Shown in pieces: positions 1 to 9,113 of a stretch of 64,000 nt of DNA. The DNA is taken from NCBI RefSeq assembly GCF_036188265.1, contig NZ_CP108093.1, positions 4,794,001 to 4,858,000 on the forward strand. Direction: 5' to 3'. Both the position numbers and the translations under genes were made by a program. Positions within the stretch are counted from its first letter, which is position 1; each line of letters starts with the position of its first letter. The notes beneath the pieces are model-generated. The model searched no databases, was not told the origin of the DNA, and saw nothing but the letters and a program-made list of their open reading frames with translations. This DNA comes from Streptomyces sp. NBC_00247. Its GTDB lineage: Bacteria > Actinomycetota > Actinomycetes > Streptomycetales > Streptomycetaceae.

Positions 1-288
1 GCCAGCTTCGGCTACATCCTCGGCATGCTGCTCGCCGCCACCGTCGTCGGCGCCCTCGCCCGCCGGGGCGGCGACCGCTCCGTGCCGCGTACCGCGGGCA
101 CCATGGTGATCGGCTCCGCCCTCACCTACGCCGTCGGCGTCCCGTACCTCGCCCTCTCCACCGGCATGTCGGCGAGCGCCGCCGTCGCCGCCGGTCTGAC
201 GCCCTTCCTCATCGGCGACGCCGTGAAGGCCCTGCTGGCGATGGGCGCGCTGCCCGTCTCCTGGAAGCTCCTCGGCCGCCGCGGCTGA
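1..288 (+). CDS. BioY-type biotin transporter, C-terminal part
   Basis: This is the last 95 codons of a gene that begins before the window. The reading frame is open from base 1. The fragment is almost wholly hydrophobic and holds three membrane segments. It carries the BioY-like pattern of a GY(I/L)LG helix start, a GVPYLAL stretch and a late PFLIGDAVKALLA helix. BioY proteins are the substrate-binding membrane subunit of biotin ECF transporters and can also work alone. A bidirectional terminator follows. The family assignment is good, but the missing N-terminal half leaves some room for a related small transporter. Confidence 0.8.
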   Translation, partial: ASFGYILGMLLAATVVGALARRGGDRSVPRTAGTMVIGSALTYAVGVPYLALSTGMSASAAVAAGLTPFLIGDAVKALLAMGALPVSWKLLGRRG

Positions 289-307
289 GCTTCTCCCGTA
301 CGACCCC

Positions 308-344
308 CGAAAGGCCCGCCGGACGCGTTCCGGCGGGCCTTTCG
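308..344. terminator. Bidirectional hairpin terminator
   Basis: A 15-bp perfect stem, extended by one more C-G pair, surrounds a 5-base loop. It lies between the convergent BioY gene and the amino-acid permease gene, so it can serve both. Confidence 0.75.
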
Positions 345-363
345 CGCTGTCCGCGTACGAGCG

Positions 364-1830
364 TCAGTCCCGCACCGCCGCCCGGCGCCCGCGCCGCTCC
401 CGTACCAGCGACACGGCGACCACCACCGCCGCGACCAGCAGGGAGAGCAGCACCTGCTCGCGGCCCGCGTCGTCGGTCAGCATGTAGACCAGGACGAACG
501 AGATCATCGCGATCGTCGCCCAGGTCAGATACGGGAAGAGCCACATCCGCACGACCGGCTTCTCGGGCGACTCGCGCTCGATCATGGGGCGCATCCGCAG
601 CTGGGTGAAGCAGATGACCAGCCAGACGAAGAGCGCCACCGCTCCCGAGGAGTTCAGCAGGAAGGCGAAGACGGTGTCCGGCCACCGGTAGTTGAAGAAG
701 ACCGCCACGAAGCCGAAGACCACCGAGGAGAGGATCGCCGCCTGCGGGACGCCCCGCTTGTTCACCCGGGTGAAGGCCCGGGGCGCGTCGCCACGGCCGC
801 CGAGCGAGTAGGCCATCCGGGAGGCCGTGTAGAGGCCGGAGTTGAGGCAGGACAGCACGGCCGTCAGCACGATGACGTCCATCACCTGCCCGGCGTGCGG
901 GATGCCGATGGAGTCGAGCGCGGCGACGTAACTGCCCTTGTCCACGATCGACGGGTCGTTCCACGGCAGCAGCGTCAGCACCACGAAGATCGAGCCCAGG
1001 TAGAAGACGGCGATCCGCCAGATGACGCTGTTGGTCGCCTTCGAGACGGCGCGCCGGGGGTCCGAGGACTCACCGGCGGCGAGCGTGACGATCTCGCTGC
1101 CCATGAAGGAGAAGACCACCATCAGCACCCCGGTCAGGATCGCCCCCGGCCCCTTCGGCAGGAAGCCGCCGCTGTCGGTGAGATGGGCGAACCCGGAACC
1201 CGGGTTGTCGGAACCGGGCAGTACCCCGAAGACCGCGAGCAGCCCGACGATCACGAAGGCGCCGATGGCGACGACCTTGATCCCGGCGAACCAGAACTCG
1301 AACTCGCCGTAACTGCCGACCGAGATCAGGTTCGTGGCGGTCAGCACGGACATCACGATCAGCGCCCACCCCCACTGCGGTACGGCCGGCACCCAGCTCT
1401 CCAGGATCGCGGCGCCCGCCGTGGCCTCCACGGCGAGCACGACCACCCAGAAGAACCAGTACAGCCAGCCGATGGAGAACCCCGCCCAACGCCCGAGCGC
1501 CTGGTCGGCGTAGGCGGAGAAGGAACCCGAGCTGGGCCGCGCGGCCGCCATCTCGCCGAGCATCCGCATCACCAGCACCACCATCGTGCCGACCAGGGCG
1601 TACGAGACGAGGATCGCGGGACCGGCGGCGGCGATGCCCGCGCCGGAACCCACGAAGAGGCCGGCGCCGATCACCCCGCCGATGGCGATCATCGAGAGGT
1701 GACGGTTCTTGAGCCCGGCCTTGAGCTCACCCCCGGGGGCTCCGGAGCCCCCGGAGCCCCCGGAGCCCCCGGAGCGGTCCGGCCCGCCGGGCTCGCCGCC
1801 CGCTTCCGTCACTGCCGTTCCCGACGTCAT
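364..1830 (-). CDS. APC-family amino acid permease (GabP-like)
   Basis: This 488-residue inner-membrane transporter probably imports an amino acid or GABA with protons. It has about 12 membrane segments. The first carries the APC signature GGVIGAGLFVGSG, and a later GSEIVTLAAGE motif is typical of the GabP/AnsP branch. The first ~40 residues are a soluble Gly/Ser/Pro-rich tail encoded by a GC-rich run of near-identical triplets. I chose the ATG at 1830 because a GAGGA site lies about eight bases upstream; the frame stays open further but lacks a comparable site. The gene is divergent from rpiB across 220 bp. The exact substrate cannot be read from sequence. Confidence 0.85.
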   Translation of the reverse strand: MTSGTAVTEAGGEPGGPDRSGGSGGSGGSGAPGGELKAGLKNRHLSMIAIGGVIGAGLFVGSGAGIAAAGPAILVSYALVGTMVVLVMRMLGEMAAARPSSGSFSAYADQALGRWAGFSIGWLYWFFWVVVLAVEATAGAAILESWVPAVPQWGWALIVMSVLTATNLISVGSYGEFEFWFAGIKVVAIGAFVIVGLLAVFGVLPGSDNPGSGFAHLTDSGGFLPKGPGAILTGVLMVVFSFMGSEIVTLAAGESSDPRRAVSKATNSVIWRIAVFYLGSIFVVLTLLPWNDPSIVDKGSYVAALDSIGIPHAGQVMDVIVLTAVLSCLNSGLYTASRMAYSLGGRGDAPRAFTRVNKRGVPQAAILSSVVFGFVAVFFNYRWPDTVFAFLLNSSGAVALFVWLVICFTQLRMRPMIERESPEKPVVRMWLFPYLTWATIAMISFVLVYMLTDDAGREQVLLSLLVAAVVVAVSLVRERRGRRAAVRD

Positions 1831-2050
1831 GGCTGGAGTCCTCACGTAACGCCTCAGCGCGGCTTTCGTACGGCCTGCGCACGGCTGGTCCGGGCGGATC
1901 GCTGCGAACCGCCCTGCCCGAGCCGGGACCGCGCGCGTCCGCGGTCCCCGCAGGTCCGTGGCGGTACGAACGGTGTCCCGGCCGCGACCCCGCGAAGGGC
2001 TCCGACCCCGCTGACGGCTACCCTGCCGCGTCCGTGCCACACTTTCCGGC

Positions 2051-2539
<489 letters not shown>

Positions 2540-2589
2540 CCCCGGCCGCACCGCACCCGCCGACTGCCCACCGTGCCGCCAGGGCCCCG

Positions 2590-2697
2590 GGCGTGTTCGG
2601 AAAGTCCCGCCGACCCGGCGGTGTCCGGCACGCACGGACACCACCGGCCCCGCCTTCCGGGCGGACGGCGCCGCTTCCCGGACACGCCCTCGCCCGG
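2590..2697. repeat. Dispersed palindromic element, copy A
   Basis: This intergenic element has two arms. The left arm starts near GGGCGTGTTCGGAAAGTCCC, and the right arm reads GCGGACGGCGCC followed by a CTTCCCGGACACGCCCTCG segment that is roughly its inverse. The right arm is close to the one at 59554-59610 and the left arm resembles 59433-59460. It sits between rpiB and the Nei2-type gene. No open frame crosses it convincingly. I read it as a non-coding repeat of MITE or REP type; its role is unknown. Confidence 0.55.
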
Positions 2698-2780
2698 CGG
2701 CACGGCCCGTTCCGCCGGCAGCCCGTCCCACGCCGGCCGTTCCGCGCGCGCCGGCCATCCCGCCCGTCAGGAGAGCGTCC

Positions 2781-3590
2781 GTGCCCGAGGGACACACGAT
2801 CCACCGCCTGGCCGCCGACCATCGCGAGCGGTTCGCCGGGCGGCCGGTGCGCGTCAGCAGTCCGCAGGGGAAGTTCTCCGACAGCGCGGCGCTGCTCGAC
2901 GGCCGGGTGCTCGACGCCGTCGACGCCCACGGCAAGCACCTCTTCCTCGGTTTCGGCGCCACCGGCTGGGTCCACATCCACCTCGGACTCTTCGGGAAGC
3001 TCGGCTTCGGTACCGTCCCGGCCCCGCCGCCCACCGACACCGTCCGCCTCCGGCTGCGCGGCGAGCACCACTACGCCGATCTGCGGGGCCCCACCACCTG
3101 CGCCCTCATCACCGAGCCCGAGAAGCGGGCGATACACGAGCGCCTCGGCCCGGACCCGCTGCGCACCGACGAAAACGGAACGCGCGCCTGGCAGCGGATC
3201 TCACGCAGCCGGGTCACCGTCGCCGCCCTGCTGATGGACCAGAAGGTCGTCTCCGGCGTCGGCAACGTCTACCGCGCCGAGGTCCTCTTCCGCCACGGCA
3301 TCGACCCGTACCGCCCCGGCACGGACCTCACCCGCGCCGAGTGGGACGCGATCTGGGCCGACCTCGTCCTGCTGATGCGCGAAGGGGTACGGAACAACCG
3401 CATCGACACCGTCCGCCCCGAGCACCTGCCCGAGGCGATGGGCCGCCCGCCCCGCGTCGACGACCACGGCGGCGAGGTCTACGTCTACCGGCGCGACCGG
3501 CGGCCCTGCCACGTCTGCGGCACCGACGTCCGCACCGCCGGACTGGCCGCCCGCAACCTCTTCTGGTGCCCCACCTGCCAGAAGCGCTGA
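2781..3590 (+). CDS. Fpg/Nei-family DNA glycosylase (Nei2-type)
   Basis: This 269-residue base-excision repair enzyme removes oxidised bases and nicks the abasic site. The GTG at 2781 gives an N-terminus of Met-Pro-Glu-Gly-His. After Met removal this leaves the catalytic Pro and Glu of the family, so the start is firm. An AGGAGAG site lies just upstream. A helix-two-turn-helix segment (VSGVGNVYRAEVLFRHGIDP) follows the mid-region, and the protein ends in a four-Cys zinc finger (CHVC...CPTC). The PEGHTIHRLA start resembles actinobacterial Nei2 more than MutM. The gene stands alone between non-coding stretches. Confidence 0.9.
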   Translation: MPEGHTIHRLAADHRERFAGRPVRVSSPQGKFSDSAALLDGRVLDAVDAHGKHLFLGFGATGWVHIHLGLFGKLGFGTVPAPPPTDTVRLRLRGEHHYADLRGPTTCALITEPEKRAIHERLGPDPLRTDENGTRAWQRISRSRVTVAALLMDQKVVSGVGNVYRAEVLFRHGIDPYRPGTDLTRAEWDAIWADLVLLMREGVRNNRIDTVRPEHLPEAMGRPPRVDDHGGEVYVYRRDRRPCHVCGTDVRTAGLAARNLFWCPTCQKR

Positions 3591-3831
3591 CCGCACCGCC
3601 GGACCGGCCACCGCCGCACGTACGCCGAGGGCTTCGCGTGTCCCGGTCCGCGCGTTTCCACCCCGTCGAAAGCACGTTCACGCACGGCGGTCCGCGGCCC
3701 CCGGGCGAGGGGCCGGAGGCGTCCGGTTCCACGGTCGTACGCCACGCCTACCAGCGTCTCCACCGGCGGGGCGACCCTTTCTCGTACCTCTCCCCACCGG
3801 GGTCCCCCTGCACGGGGAGCCGTTCGGTCGA

Positions 3832-3837
3832 TAAGGT
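3832..3837 (+). promoter_or_regulatory. -10 box for a leaderless start (phosphatase gene)
   Basis: TAAGGT ends 7 bases before the ATG at 3845, which puts the expected transcription start on the start codon. No clear -35 box is seen. Confidence 0.5.
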
Positions 3838-3844
3838 CCCGACA

Positions 3845-4987
3845 ATGGCCTCTCGCGACGGAGTGAACGCGTCCATGGCCCGGTGGCGGCGAACGGCACA
3901 CCGGGTCCGCATCGCGCTGCGCCGGTCCGGGGTCGACTACTTCCGCGGCGACGGGGCCGACTGGATAGCCTTCGCGGGCCTGTTGCTGACGATTCCCGCC
4001 CTCACTCTGGCCACCGTGTGGAACCCGGAATGGTTCTCGCCCACCGCCCTGGTGCTGCCGATCGTCGCCGGCGGCCTGCTGCTCCGCCCCGCCAGCCTGC
4101 TCACCCTGTACGCGGTCGCGGCAGGCGCCCTGATCGTCGAGTCCTTCACCCTCGGCACGGCCCCGGCCGATGTCACGGTCACTCCGGGCAATGTGCTCGT
4201 GGTCGGAGCCTGCGGCTTCTTCGGGCTGGTGCTCGCCCAGTTCCGGGCCCGTGTCGGAGTGCCCTGGCGGCGCGGAGGCACCATGCTCTTCGACCTGCGC
4301 GAACGCATCCGCGTCCAGAGCGCGCTGCCGCGGCTGCCGAAGGGCTGGCACTGCGAGATGTCGCTGCGGCCCGCCGGGGGCCAGTCCTTCTCGGGCGACT
4401 TCGTCGTCGCGGCACGCACCCACGGCGGACGCACGCTGGAGGTCGTCCTCACCGACGTCTCCGGCAAGGGCATGGACGCCGGCTCCCGCGCCCTGCTGCT
4501 CTCCGGCGCCTTCGGCGGCCTCCTCGGCTCGCTGCCCCCGCACGGCTTCCTGCCCGCCGCCAACGGGTACCTGCTGCGCCAGGACTGGGACGAGGGGTTC
4601 GCCACCTCGATCCACCTGGTGCTGGACCTGGAGACCGGCGACTACGAGATCCTCTCGGCCGGCCACCCTCCCGCCCTGCAGTTGAACTCCGCGACCGGGC
4701 AATGGGAGGAGAAGGCCGCCGAGGGGCCGCTGCTCGGCGTCTACGACGGAGCGGAGTTCGACGCGGTCAAGGGCTCACTGGCCTCCGGCGACGTGCTGAT
4801 GCTCTTCACGGACGGCTTGGTCGAGGCCTCGGACCGGGACATCGCCGACGGCATCGACCGGCTGACCGGCGAGGCGGACCGGTACGTCACGACCGGCTTC
4901 GAAGGCGCGGCCTGGCATCTGATCGAGGCATGCGCGAAGGACGTCAACGACGACCGCGCGCTGCTCCTGCTTTCCCGCCGGGGCTGA
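3845..4987 (+). CDS. Membrane-anchored PP2C/SpoIIE-type serine phosphatase
   Basis: This 380-residue protein has four or so membrane segments between residues ~40 and 140, then a cytoplasmic SpoIIE/RsbU-type phosphatase domain. Motifs of that domain are visible: SGDFVVAART, VLTDVSGKGMDAG with metal-binding Asp, SAGHPPAL, and LFTDGLVEA. Such phosphatases normally act on anti-anti-sigma factors or other serine-phosphorylated partners. No anti-sigma pair is adjacent, so the partner is unknown. The ATG at 3845 is preferred because a -10 box sits directly before it; a second ATG occurs at 3875. Streptomyces has many such paralogs. Confidence 0.85.
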   Translation: MASRDGVNASMARWRRTAHRVRIALRRSGVDYFRGDGADWIAFAGLLLTIPALTLATVWNPEWFSPTALVLPIVAGGLLLRPASLLTLYAVAAGALIVESFTLGTAPADVTVTPGNVLVVGACGFFGLVLAQFRARVGVPWRRGGTMLFDLRERIRVQSALPRLPKGWHCEMSLRPAGGQSFSGDFVVAARTHGGRTLEVVLTDVSGKGMDAGSRALLLSGAFGGLLGSLPPHGFLPAANGYLLRQDWDEGFATSIHLVLDLETGDYEILSAGHPPALQLNSATGQWEEKAAEGPLLGVYDGAEFDAVKGSLASGDVLMLFTDGLVEASDRDIADGIDRLTGEADRYVTTGFEGAAWHLIEACAKDVNDDRALLLLSRRG

Positions 4988-5110
4988 GCCGGCTCAAGGG
5001 CTCTGCGACACCGCCCGGCCAGGCGTCCCGCCGGACTTTCCGCCGGGTGTCCCGCCGGACAGCCACCTCGCCGGCCAGGAGGAACGTCTCGCGGCGAGGG
5101 GTGCGCGGAC

Positions 5111-5545
5111 CTAGAAGAAGATCGCGCCGAACGCGTCCCGCAACGGACTGGCGAGCCCATGATGCCGAGGAGCGGCCTGGTCTCCCGGTTCCGAGCCTCC
5201 CGAGGTCCACGAGGACCTCGGTGGCGGATCGCCGAGGACGGGATACCGAGCACTCCGGCGAGTACCGGTGCCTCCGAGGTTCCTCGGCCCAGCGCGTAAC
5301 CGAAGCCGAGACCGCCGCCCACGTTCGGGGCCAGGTGGACGCCGCCGGCGATCGTCATCCTGCGACCACCGGTCCGCGGATCGTCGAGGTGGAACTCCAG
5401 GCCGGGGCGGAGGAGCAGCAGCACCAGGCCGAGCGCCGCGAGCATCTACAGATCGTGCGGGTCCGCCAGCAGCAGGATGCCCGAGCACGGCGGCGGCCAG
5501 AAAGGCGTCCTCCCACGGCGATGAGGGTGTCGGCGTGTCCGACGG
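5111..5545 (-). pseudogene. Decayed Kef-type cation/proton antiporter (N-terminal remnant)
   Basis: Reading the minus strand from 5545, a chain of fragments in different frames matches the N-terminal third of Kef/CPA2 antiporters. They are DTLIAVGG, then DAFLAAAVLG in another frame, then ILLLADPHDL. A TAG stop follows at 5446-5448. Then come MLAALGLVLLLL, GLEFHLDD and VLAGVLGI up to SSAI near 5227. VDLGRLG is in a third frame, and NRETRPLLGI is back in the earlier frame near 5161. At least three frameshifts, one nonsense codon and an internal loss of about 20 codons are needed to join them. The homology stops near 5111, so most of the transporter core is gone. No working product is expected. 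Confidence 0.7.
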
Positions 5546-5766
5546 GCCCGCTCCTTCGGCAGGTCGACAAGTCGAGACAGAAGGCAAAGAAGGAGTCAAG
5601 AATTCTCCGTACGGGCGCTATCGGACGCGCCCCGCAGCCGGCGGCGTCCACGAGCGGGCGGGCGGCGGACCGGCCCGGAAGCCGTCCGGACGGGGGTGCG
5701 GGGACGGCTGTGGGCGGGCGCGGCGGGACCCGACACGACTCTTCACCCCCGGCCGGTGCGCGGCCG
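5546..5766. other. Non-coding stretch beside the pseudogene
   Basis: No convincing gene is seen here. It holds an AAAGAAGGAG segment near 5587-5596 with no good frame after it, and it leads into the promoter of the HD-domain gene. The 123 bases between 4988 and 5110 likewise hold nothing I can name beyond a GGACTTTCC segment faintly like the palindromic element at 2590. Confidence 0.4.
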
Positions 5767-5772
5767 TAGAGT
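5767..5772 (+). promoter_or_regulatory. -10 box for a leaderless start (HD-domain gene)
   Basis: TAGAGT is followed by 6 bases and then the ATG at 5779. No ribosome-binding site is present, so the mRNA probably starts at or next to the ATG. Confidence 0.55.
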
Positions 5773-5778
5773 CGGCCC

Positions 5779-6279
5779 ATGCCGGAGCCCCTGTGGACCC
5801 TGACCGAGGTGGAGGCGCTCGCCCGCGCCGCGCACGCCGCCCAGACCGACAAAGCGGGCCGCCCGTACGCCGAACACCTGGCGGCCGTGGCCGAAGGGGT
5901 ACGGGCCACGGGCGGCAGCGCCGAACAGATCGCCGCCGCCTGGCTCCACGACTCCGTCGAGGACGGGGCGGTGAGCAGGGAGTGGCTGGACGGGGCGGCA
6001 CTCGACCCCCGCGTCAAAGAGCTGGTGCTGGCTCTCACCCGGGGGAAGGGCGAGGAGCCTGCCGCGTACACCGCGAGGATTCTCGCCACCCCGGGTGCCT
6101 TGCTGATCAAGAGGGCGGACCTCGCCCACAACGCTGATCCGGCCCGTCTGGCGCTGCTGGAGCCGGCTACCCGTGACCGGCTGACCGAGAAATATGCCCA
6201 TGTGCGGCGACTTCTGGGTCTCCAAGTCGATGAATCGTCTCCGGACCGAACGAATTCGGCCAACCCTGGCCCGAACTGA
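5779..6279 (+). CDS. Small HD-domain phosphohydrolase, Mesh1/SpoT-hydrolase-like
   Basis: This 166-residue cytosolic protein is made almost entirely of one HD domain. The metal-binding HD pair is in AAWLHDSVED (residues ~54-63). A KRADLAHN motif near residue 112 matches the hydrolase domain of RelA/SpoT and of the small alarmone hydrolase Mesh1. HAAQTDKAGRPYAEHL near the start fits the same fold. It could therefore hydrolyse (p)ppGpp or a related nucleotide, but no synthetase domain is present and the substrate is inferred. It starts with a leaderless-type promoter and ends before a strong bidirectional terminator. Confidence 0.75.
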   Translation: MPEPLWTLTEVEALARAAHAAQTDKAGRPYAEHLAAVAEGVRATGGSAEQIAAAWLHDSVEDGAVSREWLDGAALDPRVKELVLALTRGKGEEPAAYTARILATPGALLIKRADLAHNADPARLALLEPATRDRLTEKYAHVRRLLGLQVDESSPDRTNSANPGPN

Positions 6280-6371
6280 GACCGGCCCGTCCGGGCGGAG
6301 AGCTCCCGGGCGGTGACCTCCCGGGCGGTGACCTCCAGGGCCGGCGTGGGAGTCACCCCGGGAACGTCCAC

Positions 6372-6417
6372 AAGAAGACGGTGCCACCACCCGGTGGGGC
6401 GGTGGCACCGTCTTCTT
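6372..6417. terminator. Bidirectional hairpin terminator
   Basis: A perfect 17-bp stem (AAGAAGACGGTGCCACC and its complement) closes a 12-base loop. It lies between the convergent HD-domain and acyltransferase genes. Just upstream, at about 6301-6345, the segment CGGTGACCTCCCGGG is present in short tandem. Confidence 0.85.
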
Positions 6418-6469
6418 CGCCGGGTGAAGGGCCGGCGGGGCCGGCGGGTGAGCGGGTGGCCGGGGCGGG

Positions 6470-7669
6470 TCAGCGGGCCGCCGTGCGGGCGGCCGATCCG
6501 TCCGCCGGGCCGGGCCGGCCGGGGGCGGTACTGCGGCGGAAGGCCCAGTCCATGTCCGGCTCGGTCGCGAACCGCATCGCCCTGCGGACCGGCGGGGTGC
6601 ACAGCAGCGTCACGGCGGCGGCCGCGACCACGGAGAGGAACGCCAGTCCGGCGGGGCCGGAGAGCCACGCGTTCTCGTCGATCAACCCCGCGTACTCGGC
6701 GCCCCGGATCAGGAAGCCGTGCAGAAGGTATCCGCAGATCGTTCCGGCGCCCAGCACCGAGAACCAGGTCTTCCGGGCCGGCACCCAGGACAGGAATCCG
6801 GCGGTGAGCAGCAGCGCGCACCCGAACATCAGCAGCGTCATCATGACGCCGGACCACCAGGGTGCGCCGATCTCCTGGGCGCTGTCGCTGCGGTAGAACC
6901 AGTCGAGCCGCATGTGCGGGGCCACCGCGTACGCGAAGACCAGCGCACCGGCGAACAGGGGCAGCGAGAGCAGCCGTACCTCGCGCCGGCGCACCCGCTC
7001 GAAGTGCTCGGGGCGGGCCATCACGCCCAGGACGAAGAACGGCAGGAACTGCAGGACGCGTTGCAGGTCCAGATCGTCTCCGATGCCGGGGCAGACCGAG
7101 GCGAGGGCGGCCACGGCGAGGGCGACGGGGAGCGGGTGGCGGAGCGTCCGCCAGAGCGGGGTGGTGAGCCGCCAGATGAGCAGGGCGGCCAGGAACCAGG
7201 TCAGGAAGAGCGGGTCGAGCAGAGTGATCGGCGCGTCCGGTTCGCCGCCCGCGTACCGCCTGAACAGCGAATAGGCCGTCTCGAAGACCACATAGGGGAC
7301 CGCGACTCCGGTGACGAGCCGCTTCATCCTGGCCGGACTCGCGTCGAAGGACCGGGAGAAGTAACCCGAGACGAGGATGAACGCGGGCATGTGGAAGGTG
7401 TAGATGATCATGTACAGCGCGCGGGCCGCCCGGCTGTCGCCCATCACCGGCTCCCAGGAGTGCGCCACGGCGACCAGCACGATGGCCAGATACTTCACGT
7501 TGTCGAAGTACGGATCGCGCTTCCCGGCCGTCGGAGCGGACTCCGCCGACGTCGGATCGGGCGCCGGAAGAGCCGTGGCGGCGGTCGCCGCGGATCTGTG
7601 TCCGGGCTCCGGGTCCAGGGCCTCCGGCGGGAGCGTGGTCCGCTGTGTACGACTCGGAGCAGGAAGCAT
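6470..7669 (-). CDS. Acyltransferase-3 family membrane protein
   Basis: This 399-residue multi-pass protein has a soluble N-terminus of ~50 residues and about ten membrane segments. The first helix (NVKYLAIVLVAVAHSWEP) carries the conserved His of the acyltransferase-3 family, and FHMPAFILVSGYFSRS follows. These enzymes move acetyl or other acyl groups onto sugars, wall polymers or lipids across the membrane. The start at 7669 follows a weak AGG-type site. Upstream DNA is clearly poorer in GC than the gene. Neighbours give no substrate. It is distinct from the second acyltransferase in the glycopolymer island (53520), with which it shares only the family fold. Confidence 0.78.
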   Translation of the reverse strand: MLPAPSRTQRTTLPPEALDPEPGHRSAATAATALPAPDPTSAESAPTAGKRDPYFDNVKYLAIVLVAVAHSWEPVMGDSRAARALYMIIYTFHMPAFILVSGYFSRSFDASPARMKRLVTGVAVPYVVFETAYSLFRRYAGGEPDAPITLLDPLFLTWFLAALLIWRLTTPLWRTLRHPLPVALAVAALASVCPGIGDDLDLQRVLQFLPFFVLGVMARPEHFERVRRREVRLLSLPLFAGALVFAYAVAPHMRLDWFYRSDSAQEIGAPWWSGVMMTLLMFGCALLLTAGFLSWVPARKTWFSVLGAGTICGYLLHGFLIRGAEYAGLIDENAWLSGPAGLAFLSVVAAAAVTLLCTPPVRRAMRFATEPDMDWAFRRSTAPGRPGPADGSAARTAAR

Positions 7670-8155
7670 TCGAAAAACCTAAACCCGTCTTTCGCTTTTC
7701 TTGAAGCGCATCGGAAGCCTCGCGCCTGCCCGTCAATTCGAGGCCGAAACAGGTGAGTTATGTCCAGTATGTCGATTAAATTCCTTACCGAACCGGGCAA
7801 ATCGCCTCTGGATTCAGGCGCGTGAATTACGACACCCTCCCCGATCGGGCCGTATGCGTGCGGCCTGTGGGGAGTGAGTGAATTCTTGTCGCGCGCACTT
7901 CGGGCCCGCCCCGGAGCGACGTGTGACCACCCGGGGGCGCCGTACGGCGCTTTCGCGCGGGCGGGAGACGGGCACCGCCCGCCCGCGCGCCCGGCGGTTC
8001 CGGGAGGCTCCGAGGGCGTACGGACGGCGTGAATGGCGAAAATCAGCCAGGTCGCCCCGTCAGCAGTCGGCGCCCTCACGGGAGTTGATGGCACGATGGA
8101 GTGAACGGTGGGCGCGCGACGGAGCACGCCCCCGGGCCGGCAAGGCGGACCGACC
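7670..8155. other. Long upstream region with an AT-richer block
   Basis: This 486-bp stretch separates the acyltransferase gene from the next gene. Bases ~7670-7890 are noticeably lower in GC than the rest of the window (runs such as CGATTAAATTCC and GTGAATTACGAC). They probably hold the acyltransferase promoter and control sites. Both strands have short frames, but none has a recognisable protein or a good start. No stable RNA is recognised. Confidence 0.4.
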
Positions 8156-8171
8156 TAGGGTGTGAGCAGTC

Positions 8172-8366
8172 GTGGCCATTTCACTGTCTGTGGTGCTGAT
8201 GTTGGCGATCATCCTGGTGGTGCTGATCCGTGGCGGATCCATCAAGGCCGGGCCGGCGATCGTCGCGATCCTCTTCGGGTTCTTCCTGGCGTCGACGGGC
8301 ATGGCGCCCTCGATCAACAGGTTCATGAACTCGATAGCGGACACGATCAACCAGATCAGCTTCTGA
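8172..8366 (+). CDS. Small conserved membrane protein
   Basis: A 64-residue protein with two hydrophobic segments (residues ~3-20 and ~25-45) and a polar C-terminus ending in NQISF. The start is GTG. A TAGGGT -10-like box ends 10 bases before it and there is no clear ribosome-binding site, so the mRNA leader must be very short. The function is unknown. Streptomyces genomes commonly have such a small protein near the tig-clp region. Confidence 0.7.
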   Translation: MAISLSVVLMLAIILVVLIRGGSIKAGPAIVAILFGFFLASTGMAPSINRFMNSIADTINQISF

Positions 8367-8534
8367 GCCGGGCGAGCGTGCGTAGCCGGGCGACGCCTGG
8401 CGGGCGGGACTTCCGGCACGCGTCCCCGCCCGCTCGTCCCGCTCGAAGACCGCCGCGTCGCCGGCCGCCGTCCCCACGGCCGGCGACGCGGCGCGCGTCG
8501 TCCACGTGCGTCCGTCGTACGACCCGCCTACGGC

Positions 8535-8585
8535 GAAGGCCCGGCGCCGCGTCCGTGTGATCACGGGACGCGGCACCGGGCCTTC
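8535..8585. terminator. Strong hairpin between convergent small gene and tRNA-Gly
   Basis: Two ~23-base arms (starting GAAGGCCCGG) pair with a single unpaired base each and a very short loop. It follows the small membrane protein gene and also lies just beyond the 3' end of the minus-strand tRNA-Gly. Confidence 0.75.
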
Positions 8586-8589
8586 GTCA

Positions 8590-8663
8590 TGGAGCGGGCG
8601 ACGGGAATCGAACCCGCGTAGCTAGTTTGGAAGACTAGGGCTCTACCATTGAGCTACGCCCGC
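8590..8663 (-). tRNA. tRNA-Gly (anticodon TCC)
   Basis: This 74-base tRNA starts GCGGGCGTAGCTCAATGG on the minus strand. The anticodon loop is CTTCCAA with stem CTAGT/ACTAG, and the T arm is GGGTTCGATTCCC. The 3' CCA is encoded. All four arms fold normally. Confidence 0.95.
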
Positions 8664-8888
8664 AGGACCGCACCGGAGCCGTCGATCCGGCCCCGGGTAC
8701 GAAGAGCATCGTAGCGGGTCGGAGCCGGTGCCCGCACACCCGTATTCCGGGGGCGCACCCCGCCGGGGCCGGCGGTGCGCCCGGTGCGCCCCGCCCGCTG
8801 CGGTAGCCGGGGCGGGCCATCTGCCGCAGGGCCCCCGGAAAGCGGCGGAAGGGCGCCCTTTCTGCATGTACCCTCTGTGTCGCACCGA

Positions 8889-8965
8889 CGGGGTGTGGCG
8901 CAGCTTGGTAGCGCGTCCGCTTTGGGAGCGGAAGGTCGTCGGTTCGAATCCGGCCACCCCGACCA
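8889..8965 (+). tRNA. tRNA-Pro (anticodon TGG)
   Basis: This 77-base tRNA has acceptor CGGGGTG paired with CACCCCG, D arm GCGCAGCTTGGTAGCGC, anticodon loop TTTGGGA and T arm GTCGGTTCGAATCCGGC. CCA is encoded. No integrated element or repeat of its 3' end is visible nearby. Confidence 0.95.
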
Positions 8966-9113
8966 CCAGGAAGATCGCATTGGGGGAGACATCCCCCTTG
9001 CCGTTACTATGCAAATTGCGTGCCCGTGTGTCTGATGAGCCGGGCCGATCCGCGAAGCCGCCGACAGGCGGCGGGCGGGACCCCCCGAAGTCAGCCACCA
9101 AGGAGACCGAACC

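Noticed and set aside
8590..8965. tRNA genes as attachment sites of an integrated element
   Set aside because: No integrase, excisionase or repeat of a tRNA 3' end is visible in the window. The flanking genes are core genes.
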